Origin: Solirubrobacter pauli
Lineage (GTDB): Bacteria; Actinomycetota; Thermoleophilia; Solirubrobacterales; Solirubrobacteraceae
Assembly (NCBI RefSeq): GCF_003633755.1
Contig: NZ_RBIL01000002.1
Coordinates: 1,178,001 to 1,242,000 of the forward strand
Direction: 5' to 3'
Length of the DNA stretch: 64,000 nucleotides
Part shown: one piece after another, positions 1-6,601 of the stretch
Layout: the number at the start of each line of letters is the position of its first letter
Position numbering within the stretch: position 1 is the stretch's first letter
Position numbers and translations under genes: made by a program
Notes under the pieces: model-generated
Told to the model about the DNA's origin: nothing
Seen by the model: only the letters and a program-made list of their open reading frames with translations
The model's database searches: none

Positions 1-249
1 GCCGATCGTCTTCGGCTTCGCCGTCGGCATGCCCTCGGGCAGCGGCGTCTGCGGCTTGGCCAGCACCTCCTCGACCGGCACCTCCGGCTCGGGCTGCGCG
101 TTGAGCGGCGCGCCCTGCCCGCTCACCTGCCCGCCCGTCACGAGCAGCACCGCCATGAGTCCGACGGCGGCCGTCAGGCCGACCAACGCGGCCAGCACCG
201 ATCGCCGCGAGAGCCATGCGACGACCCTCCCGTCTGATGGGTCTTTCAT
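1..249 (-). CDS. N-terminal fragment of a secreted or membrane-anchored protein of unknown function
   Basis: Only the first 83 codons are inside the window; the gene runs off the left edge. It starts with ATG, then a basic stretch (WLSRRS) and a hydrophobic segment at about residues 17-37 (LAALVGLTAAVGLMAVLLV), followed by a Pro/Glu-rich linker (QPEPEVPVEEVLAKPQ). This is the layout of a signal anchor or signal peptide with an extracytoplasmic linker. No catalytic domain is visible before the edge, so I assign no function. It is divergent from the Nramp-like gene, with 175 bp between them. That gap holds one short inverted repeat (GTGGT-TTTCG-ACCAC) and the ribosome site of the neighbour, but no promoter I can name. 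Confidence 0.6.
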   Translation of the reverse strand, partial: MKDPSDGRVVAWLSRRSVLAALVGLTAAVGLMAVLLVTGGQVSGQGAPLNAQPEPEVPVEEVLAKPQTPLPEGMPTAKPKTIG

Positions 250-424
250 CCCCCTCATCCCTCGTGAGGACGCCCCGCGACCGCCCCTCAATGCAGCGCG
301 GATGCGCCAGCGCCCATGAGCGCTGGGCGAGATCAAAGCGAACGTGGGATGAGCGAGAAACGGCCGACCGGGCGGTGCTCCGAAGTGTGGTTTTCGACCA
401 CCTGTCCAGAGGGGAGGACGGGGT

Positions 425-1863
425 ATGACCGCCGGAGCCCCGCCACAGGACTTCACGCCGACGCTGCCGAGCAAGCACCTTCCGGAGGTGGAGGTGCGGG
501 AGCTGCCGGAGCCGCCACGATCGATCTGGAAGATCATCGGCCCGGGCGTCGTCGGCGCGGGCGTGGGCCTCGCGTCGGGCGAGTTCATCCTGTGGCCGTA
601 CATCTCCTCGCAGGTCGGGCTGGTGTTCCTGTGGGCCGCGTTCGTCGGCGTCCTCATCCAGTTCTTCCTGAACATGGAGATCGAGCGCTACACGCTCGCG
701 ACGGGCGAGACCGCGCTGACGGGCTTCAGCCGCTACTGGAAGCACTGGGGCCTGTTCTTCGCGGTCCTCATCTACTTCGCGAACCTGTGGCCCGGCTGGG
801 CGACGAGCTCGGCGACGCTGATGACGTACCTGTTCGGCGGCGGCGACCCGGTGGTGATCGCGATCGCGATCCTGCTGCTGGTGGGCGCGGCCCTCACGCT
901 CGCGCCGGTCGTCTACGACGCGCTCGAGCGCGTGATCTTCCTCAAGGTCGCGGTCATCGTGATCTTCTTCGTCGTGGCCGCGATCACCGTGATCAGCGGC
1001 GAGGCGGTCGGCGAGCTGCCCGAGGTGGTCACGAGCTTCGGCCAGTTCCCCGGCTCGATCGACTTCGCGGTGCTGCTCGGCGCGCTCGCCTTCGCCGGCG
1101 CGGGCGGCGGCCAGAACCTGTGCCAGAGCAACTGGATCCGCGACAAGCGCTACGGCATGGGCCGGTACGTGCCGCGGCTCGTGAGCCCGATCACCGGCGA
1201 GGAGGAGGCCGAGGCCGGCACCGGCTACGCGTTCGCGCCGACCGAGCAGAACATGACCCGCTGGCGCGCCTGGTGGAAGTTCGCCAACCTCGAGCAGCTG
1301 TGCACGTTCGTGGCGATCACGATCATCACGATCACGGCCACCTCGCTGCTCGCCTACTCGACCGTGTTCGGCCAGGACGGCCTGACCGACGACATCAGCT
1401 TCCTCCAGGTCGAGGGTGACCGCCTGAGCGACCTCGCCGGCGGCTGGATGGGTCCGCTGTTCTGGGGCATCGGCGCGTTCTCGCTGCTGGCGGCGTCGAT
1501 GGGCATCGTCGACTACACGAGCCGCGTCGCCGCCGACATCCTCAAGGTCAACTACTTCCGCGAGGCCAGATCAGCGAGAGCAAGCTCTACTTCCGCCTCG
1601 TCTGGGGCCTGGTCATCCTCGGCTGCGCGATCCTGCTGATCGGCCTCGACCAGCCGCTGATCCTGCTCGTCATCTCGGCCTGCGTCGGCGGGGTGATGAT
1701 GTTCGTGTACTCGATCCTGCTGCTGATCATGAACCGCCGCTCGCTGCCCGAGCCGATCCGCGTGCGCGGCTACCGGATCGGCGTGCTCGTCTTCTCGGCG
1801 GCCTTCTTCGGCGTGCTCTCGATCATCACGCTGATCGACGAGGGCGGCCAGCTGTTCGAGTGA
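425..1863 (+). pseudogene. Nramp-family-like metal ion transporter, interrupted by a -1 frameshift
   Basis: A polytopic membrane protein of the Nramp-like (COG1914) type. It opens with GPGVVGAGVGLASGEF in the first membrane segment and has about ten hydrophobic helices. The canonical DPGN motif of true Mn/Fe Nramp proteins is absent from helix 1, so the substrate is uncertain. The start is an ATG behind a good GGGGAGGA site. Near 1565 the frame breaks: after NYFRE the original frame runs into a Ser/Ala/Arg-rich shadow tail and stops at 1639. In the -1 frame the protein resumes at once with GQISESKLYFR and two more membrane helices, and ends at 1863 with EGGQLFE. Restoring one G in GAGGCCAG (to GAGGGCCAG) repairs it. 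Either the gene is decayed or the assembly lost one base. Confidence 0.75.
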
Positions 1864-1881
1864 CCGCCTAGGGTCTGGGCC

Positions 1882-2520
1882 GTGATCTCCGGCCTCGACC
1901 CGACCCTGCTGCTGTGGCTGAACCTCGTCGGCGTCTTCGTGTTCGGCCTCAGCGGCGGGCTCGCCGCGGTCCAGGCGCGGCTCGACGTCTTCGGCGTGAT
2001 CGTCTTGTCGGCCGTCGTCGCCTTCACCGGCGGCATCGTCCGCGACCTGCTGATCGGCGTGCCGCCCGAGACCTTCCGCGACTGGCGCTACCTGGCGGCC
2101 GCCGGTGCCGCGGGCGTGGTGTGCTTCTTCGCCGCGCCGTCCATCGACCGGCGCCAGCGCGGCGTCCAGCTCTTCGACGCGATCGGCCTCGGCCTGTTCT
2201 GCGTGAGCGGCGCGAGCAAGGCGCTGGACTTCGGCCTCGGGCCGGTCCAGGCCGTGCTCCTCGGCGCGATCACCGGCATCGGTGGCGGCATGCTCCGCGA
2301 CGTCCTGCTGCGCGAGGTCCCGACCGTGCTGCGCCAGGACCTCTACGCGATCCCGGCGCTGGTCGGCGGGGCGGTCGCCGTGATCGCGCGCGAGGCGGGC
2401 AGCTACAGCGTGTGGTTCCCGCTGCTGGGCGCGGCGGTGTGCTTCGCCGTGCGGATGGCGGGTGTGCACTACAAGATCGAGGCGCCGCGCGAGCCGCCGC
2501 GCCGGCGTTCCTCCGACTAG
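1882..2520 (+). CDS. TRIC-type (UPF0126/YicG) trimeric cation channel family protein
   Basis: A 212-residue membrane protein with the internal duplication of the TRIC/UPF0126 family: two copies of three helices, each with the glycine-rich motif GGxxRD (GGIVRD at about 50-55 and GGGMLRD at about 134-140). The family forms trimeric monovalent cation channels. The bacterial role is not settled; one related E. coli paralogue has been linked to glycine uptake. The GTG start lies 7 nt after a TAGGGT hexamer, so the message is probably leaderless and starts just 18 bp after the stop of the frameshifted transporter. The C-terminus is a short basic cytoplasmic tail (PPRRRSSD). The family call is secure; the transported ion is not. 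Confidence 0.88.
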   Translation: MISGLDPTLLLWLNLVGVFVFGLSGGLAAVQARLDVFGVIVLSAVVAFTGGIVRDLLIGVPPETFRDWRYLAAAGAAGVVCFFAAPSIDRRQRGVQLFDAIGLGLFCVSGASKALDFGLGPVQAVLLGAITGIGGGMLRDVLLREVPTVLRQDLYAIPALVGGAVAVIAREAGSYSVWFPLLGAAVCFAVRMAGVHYKIEAPREPPRRRSSD

Positions 2521-2564
2521 GCGCCGGGTAGGAGCCTCGTAGTCGAACGAAGGAGAGGCGTCCG

Positions 2565-3554
2565 ATGCGCGCTCGTTGGATCGCGGCCGCGGCCTGTGCC
2601 ACGGCGACCATGGCGGCGGCCGCACCCGCGGCGGAGGCGAAGCACGACCGGTGTCCGCGCGGGGCGGGGGACACGACCGTGGACGTGCGGTACGGCGGCA
2701 CGAGCTACCCGGTGCTCGTGTACGTGCCGGACGGGGCGCGCCGGAACGCGCCCGTCGTGTTGAACCTGCACGGCAGCTCGGCCAACGGGCCGGTGCAGAT
2801 GGCGGTCAGCGGCCTGCGCGAGGTCGCCGACGACGAGGGGTTCCTGGTCGCGGCGCCGAGCGCGGCGATCCCCCTGGCGCCCGCGAACCCGCCCGACCCG
2901 AACGGGAGCTGGGCGTGGAACGTGCCCGGGGTGCCGACCACCGCGGGCGAGCTGCCCCCGCCGACCGCGCGCGACGACGTCGCGTTCCTCAGCCGCGTGA
3001 TCGACACGGTGGTGCAGCGGCTGTGCGGCGACGCGCGACGCGTGTACGCGACCGGCCACTCGGGCGGCGGGCGGATGACGTCCGCGCTGGGCTGCCGGAT
3101 CGCGGACAAGCTCGCCGCGATCGCCCCGAACGCCGGCCTGCGGGCCGGGCGGCCGGACCCGGACGATCCGACCGTGCCGGAGGTCGAGGACTGCGAGCCG
3201 AGCCGGCCGCTGCCCGTGCTGACGTTCCACGGGCAGCAGGACACGACGAACCCGTTCACGGGCAACGGCGATCTGCGCTGGGGCTACACGGTGCCGCTCG
3301 CGCTGCAGACGTGGGCGCGGCTGGACGGGTGCCGGCGCGGCCCGAGCGCCACGCCGGTCACCACGAACGTGACCCGGCTCGCCTACGCGCAGTGCCGCGA
3401 CGGCGTGTCGGTCGAGCTGTACCGGGTGGCCAACGGCGGGCACACGTGGCCCGGGTCCGACGGCCCGCCGCACGGCGGCGGGCTCGTCACCCAGGAGATC
3501 GAGGCGTCGCGGATCATGTGGGACTTCTTCGACCGCTATCGCCTGCGCCGTTGA
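2565..3554 (+). CDS. Secreted PHB-depolymerase/feruloyl-esterase-type alpha/beta hydrolase
   Basis: A 329-residue exported hydrolase of the LpqC/polyhydroxybutyrate depolymerase (COG3509) family. It has an Ala-rich signal peptide ending near AAEAK (residue 26) and a serine-hydrolase core. The oxyanion strand is NLHG (about 67-70), the nucleophile Ser166 is in GHSGGG, the acid is probably Asp226 in HGQQD, and the base is His293 in GGHTWPG. Members cleave extracellular ester polymers or feruloyl esters; the true substrate cannot be read here. An AAGGAGAGG ribosome site precedes the ATG. The last 41 bp overlap the convergent antiporter gene, so neither gene has a separate terminator. Six or more cysteines in the mature part fit a disulfide-bonded secreted enzyme. 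Confidence 0.87.
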   Translation: MRARWIAAAACATATMAAAAPAAEAKHDRCPRGAGDTTVDVRYGGTSYPVLVYVPDGARRNAPVVLNLHGSSANGPVQMAVSGLREVADDEGFLVAAPSAAIPLAPANPPDPNGSWAWNVPGVPTTAGELPPPTARDDVAFLSRVIDTVVQRLCGDARRVYATGHSGGGRMTSALGCRIADKLAAIAPNAGLRAGRPDPDDPTVPEVEDCEPSRPLPVLTFHGQQDTTNPFTGNGDLRWGYTVPLALQTWARLDGCRRGPSATPVTTNVTRLAYAQCRDGVSVELYRVANGGHTWPGSDGPPHGGGLVTQEIEASRIMWDFFDRYRLRR

Positions 3555-5382
3555 GGGCGGGCGCGGCGTCGAAGATGTCGATCGCGAGCGCGCCGACGAT
3601 CGTCTGCAGCCACGCCCGCTCGTCCGGGTCGTCGCTGCCGACGCGGCGGCGGGCGTAGGCGGTGACGTCGTCGCGGGAGCCGGCGATCAGCGTCGGCCCC
3701 GTGACGGCGTAGCGCCCGTCCTCGAGCGCCACGAGCGCGCCGGGACGGTCGCGCCGGTCGCGCAGCTTGGCGACGACCGCTTGGCCGAGGATCTCCTCGG
3801 GGTGCTCGAAGTCACCGGTCACGGCGTCCTCGTCACACGGGCGCACGGTGAAGATCGGGGCGCCGCCACGGAGCTTGCGGCGCGGCCGCGGCGGGGCGTG
3901 CATCGGCCCGTGCTGCCAGCGGTCCTGGAGCGCCTCGACCTCACGGGCCACCTCGCGCCGCACGAGGATGTGCAGCCGGTCGCCCGACTTGATGCGCGTG
4001 GAGCCGCGCGGCGCGACCACCTCGTCGCCGCGGACGATCGCGGTGACGAGCGCGTCGCGGGGGAGGTCGAGCTCGCGGACGAACGCCCCCACGACCGCGT
4101 AGTGCGGCTTGACGGGGTACTCGACGGTGTCCGCGCCGAGCCGGCGGATCGCGCCCACCTCGATGATCGAGATCGACTCCTCGGCCTCCGGCATGCGGTC
4201 GCGCTCGTCGGAGTCGGGCGCGAACCAGCGGCGCGGCAGCCAGCTCGCCAGCACGTGCGAGCGGGCGGACGCGAGCGGCGAGATGATCGAGAGCGCGAGC
4301 ACGAACAGCGCGGCGAACGCGGCCACTTTGCTGTTGAGCCCGGCCGCGATCGCCAGCGAGGCGAGGATCAGCTCGAACTCGCCGCGGCTGACGAGCATCA
4401 GCGCCGTGTTGGACGCCGCGAGCCGCCCGTAGCCGTAGATGCGGGCCGCGACGATGCCCGCGACGATGTTCATCACCAGCGTCAGCGCCACGGCGGCGGC
4501 GACGGCGCCGGCGATCTCGCCCAGCGCGCTCGGCGCGATCGTCGTGCCGAACCAGAAGAAGAAGATCGCCGCGAAGACGTCCCGGATCGGGACCAGCAGC
4601 TTCTCGACCCGGTGGCCGAGCCCCGTGCCGGCGACGACCATGCCGGCGAGCAGCGCGCCGACCGCGTCCGACGCCCCGGCGAAGTGCGCGAACCCGGCGA
4701 CGAACACGCCGAAGCCCATCGCGATGATCACCGACAGCTCGGCGTCGCCGGCGGCGAAGAACGGGCGCACCAGCCGTCCGCCCCAGCGCGCCAGCGAGAA
4801 CAGGCCGATCAGGAACGAGAACGCGATCAGGATCGAGACGACGATCTCGCCCGCGCCCTCCTGGCCGCCGAGGATCGGCTGCAGCAGCGCGAGGTAGAAC
4901 GCCAGGAACACGTCCTCGACGACGATGATCCCGAGGATCATCCCCGACTCCGGGCGCTTGATCCGGCGCAGGTCGACCATCAGCTTCGTGACGATCGCCG
5001 TCGACGAGGTACCGATCATGCCCGCCAGGACGAAGATCTCGCGCGTGCCCCAGCCGACCGCCCAGCCGAAGATCAGGCCGACGCCGAACAGCAGGCCGAT
5101 GTAGGACCCGCCCGCCCAGAGCAGCTTGCGGCCGCCTTGCAGCAGCTGGTCGACCGAGAACTCGATGCCGAGGTGGAACAGCAGCAGGACGAGCCCGAGC
5201 GTGGCCAGCAGCTCGAGCTCGTGCGGGTCTTCGAGCAGCACGATGCCGGGCGTCTCGGGCCCGAAGATGATGCCCGCGACGATGAAGAACGGGATGGTCG
5301 GCAGGCCGATGCGCCGACCGAACCGGGCGAACAGCCCGGCGACGATCAACGCTCCGCCGAGGACGGCGAGCTCGTTGTCCAT
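3514..5382 (-). CDS. Kef/KhtU-type cation:proton antiporter (CPA2) with TrkA-C domain
   Basis: A 622-residue protein. Residues 1 to about 385 form the 12-13-helix Na+/H+-exchanger fold with CPA2 hallmarks (GTSSTAIV, a VVED motif in the exchange core, and SRGEFELI). It is followed by a soluble TrkA-C-like (RCK_C) domain at about 400-475 that begins around GAIRRLGADTVEYPV. There is no NAD-binding RCK_N domain, as in KhtTU/YhaU-type K+ exporters rather than KefB/C. The last 130 residues are basic and uncharacterised. It sits 5 bp downstream of the universal stress protein gene and is surely cotranscribed with it, which suggests K+/H+ homeostasis gated by a nucleotide-binding USP. The transported cation is inferred from the family. 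Confidence 0.88.
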   Translation of the reverse strand: MDNELAVLGGALIVAGLFARFGRRIGLPTIPFFIVAGIIFGPETPGIVLLEDPHELELLATLGLVLLLFHLGIEFSVDQLLQGGRKLLWAGGSYIGLLFGVGLIFGWAVGWGTREIFVLAGMIGTSSTAIVTKLMVDLRRIKRPESGMILGIIVVEDVFLAFYLALLQPILGGQEGAGEIVVSILIAFSFLIGLFSLARWGGRLVRPFFAAGDAELSVIIAMGFGVFVAGFAHFAGASDAVGALLAGMVVAGTGLGHRVEKLLVPIRDVFAAIFFFWFGTTIAPSALGEIAGAVAAAVALTLVMNIVAGIVAARIYGYGRLAASNTALMLVSRGEFELILASLAIAAGLNSKVAAFAALFVLALSIISPLASARSHVLASWLPRRWFAPDSDERDRMPEAEESISIIEVGAIRRLGADTVEYPVKPHYAVVGAFVRELDLPRDALVTAIVRGDEVVAPRGSTRIKSGDRLHILVRREVAREVEALQDRWQHGPMHAPPRPRRKLRGGAPIFTVRPCDEDAVTGDFEHPEEILGQAVVAKLRDRRDRPGALVALEDGRYAVTGPTLIAGSRDDVTAYARRRVGSDDPDERAWLQTIVGALAIDIFDAAPALNGAGDSGRRSPT

Positions 5383-5387
5383 GCGCG

Positions 5388-5807
5388 TCAGCCGCTCGGT
5401 GCGATCAGCACCGGCGCCGGAGCAGTCCGGATCAGCGCGCGGTCGAACGCCGGACGCGTGATCGGCTCAGCGGCGGGATCGGCGGCCGGCCCGACCACCA
5501 GCACGGGGCACGACACGCGCTTGGCGACGTAGCGCGCGACGCTGCTCCAGCGCTTGGCGCGCGTGCCGAGCACGACGAGGCTCGCGTTGCGCGCCTCCGC
5601 GGCCTGCACCAGGCGCACGCCGGTCGGCCCGTGCTCGACGATCCGCTCCGTCTCGCCGTCGGCGGTGAACGCCGGGATCTCCGAATCCAGAAGGCTGTTC
5701 GCCACGTGCACCATCAGCACGTCGCCGCCCGTCGCCTTCGCCGCATCGAGCACCGTGTGACCCGCTTCGCTGCGGTCCACGGCGCACAGAACCAGTCCGC
5801 TCGTCAT
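5388..5807 (-). CDS. Universal stress protein (UspA family), single domain
   Basis: A 139-residue single USP domain. It opens with the strand LVLCAVDRSEAG and has the conserved LVVLGTRAKRWSS segment, where the family binds the nucleotide phosphates (GxRG...S pattern, here degenerate as GTRAKRWSSVA). It ends with two PVLVV/PVLIAPSG-type strands. It is the first gene of a two-gene operon with the Kef-type antiporter. The fused or paired USP-antiporter arrangement is common and suggests that the USP senses ATP or adenylate state for the transporter. The start is the ATG just before GLVLCAVD. Upstream lie two palindromes that probably terminate the preceding methyltransferase transcript. Confidence 0.88.
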   Translation of the reverse strand: MTSGLVLCAVDRSEAGHTVLDAAKATGGDVLMVHVANSLLDSEIPAFTADGETERIVEHGPTGVRLVQAAEARNASLVVLGTRAKRWSSVARYVAKRVSCPVLVVGPAADPAAEPITRPAFDRALIRTAPAPVLIAPSG

Positions 5808-5860
5808 GCGGTCCCATGCTCACGGCTGAGTCACCCACGAACCATGGGGAATGGCTCCCA

Positions 5861-5885
5861 ACTTAAAGGCCCTGGGCCTTTAAGT
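5861..5885 (-). terminator. Perfect 12-bp-arm palindrome between methyltransferase and usp genes
   Basis: Two 12-bp arms, ACTTAAAGGCCC and GGGCCTTTAAGT, around a single central base. The outer parts are A/T and the core is GGCCC/GGGCC. It is the second of two tandem palindromes downstream of the methyltransferase. It could act as a terminator hairpin for that gene or as a protein-binding operator upstream of the usp-antiporter operon. There is no long T tract. Confidence 0.5.
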
Positions 5886-5900
5886 GAGGCGCGCCAAAGT

Positions 5901-5919
5901 TAAACGTCCAGGACGTTTA
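5901..5919 (-). terminator. Second palindrome, TAAACGTCC-A-GGACGTTTA, after the methyltransferase stop
   Basis: Nine-bp perfect arms around one base. The architecture matches the neighbouring palindrome: A/T-rich outer part and a GC core ending in CC/GG. It begins 8 bp after the methyltransferase stop codon. Read on the minus strand it is followed by AACTTT. A tandem terminator is the simplest reading. Confidence 0.5.
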
Positions 5920-5926
5920 TCCACCT

Positions 5927-6529
5927 TTATCCACGACGGCGGGCTCGCAGGACGTCGTCGTGGGTCCAGGGGGACCCGGGCGGCGTGGGGCGGACGCGCG
6001 GGCGCTGCTCGTGCACGAGGATCTCCCAGTCGGCGCCGAGCGCGGGCGCGACCGTGTCCGGCAGCAGGTAGTCGGCCGGGTCGAAGCCGCGGGAGCGGGC
6101 GAACTCCGGGTTCGGCGGCCCGTGGCCGACCACGAGCAGCGTCCCGTCGACCGCCACGAGTCCGAGCAGGGCCGCGAGCTCCGGCTCGCCGGGCGAGCGC
6201 TTGATCGCCGGGTAGTGCGCGGCGACGAGGTCGAACGTCCCCGAGGCCTGGGTGACGCCCGCGGCGACCCACTCGACCTGCACGCCCGCGGAACGGGCCG
6301 CCTCGGCGGCACGGCCCAGGGCGACCGTGGACACGTCCAGGCCGGTGACCGTCCAGCCCTGCTGGGCGAGCCAGATCGCGTCGGCGCCCTCACCGCAGCC
6401 CACGTCCAGCGCGCGGCCCGGCCGCAGCCCGGCGACCTCGACCGGCAACGGCCCGTTGACGTTCCCGCTGAAGAGCCCACCCTCGTGGCTCGCGTAACGG
6501 CCTTCCCACTCGGCGACGTCGTCGTGCAT
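5927..6529 (-). CDS. Class I SAM-dependent methyltransferase
   Basis: A 200-residue protein with the SAM-binding motif I ALDVGCGEGADAIWLA, motif II around WTVTGLDVS (the acidic residue that contacts the ribose), and an LLVVGHGPPN strand. It resembles the thiopurine/tellurite-type (TehB-like) group of small methyltransferases, but I would not assign a substrate. I chose the ATG that gives MHDDVAEWEGRY, because this is where homology-like sequence starts. An in-frame extension to 6586 would place a 13-bp terminator hairpin inside the coding region. A GTG three codons upstream is an alternative. It is transcribed away from the M64 peptidase terminator and is followed by two palindromes. Confidence 0.8.
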   Translation of the reverse strand: MHDDVAEWEGRYASHEGGLFSGNVNGPLPVEVAGLRPGRALDVGCGEGADAIWLAQQGWTVTGLDVSTVALGRAAEAARSAGVQVEWVAAGVTQASGTFDLVAAHYPAIKRSPGEPELAALLGLVAVDGTLLVVGHGPPNPEFARSRGFDPADYLLPDTVAPALGADWEILVHEQRPRVRPTPPGSPWTHDDVLRARRRG

Positions 6530-6553
6530 GACGGTCACCGTGGCACCGGCCCA

Positions 6554-6583
6554 CCCCGACGGCAAGTCTCCTTGCCGTCGGGG
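6554..6583 (-). terminator. 13-bp perfect stem, 4-nt loop hairpin after the M64 peptidase
   Basis: Arms CCCCGACGGCAAG and CTTGCCGTCGGGG pair perfectly around TCTC. It lies 18 bp past the peptidase stop codon and before the methyltransferase start. It is very stable, but no U-tract follows, which is usual for terminators in high-GC actinobacteria. Confidence 0.7.
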
Positions 6584-6601
6584 CAAACGGGCCTCGTGGA
6601 G

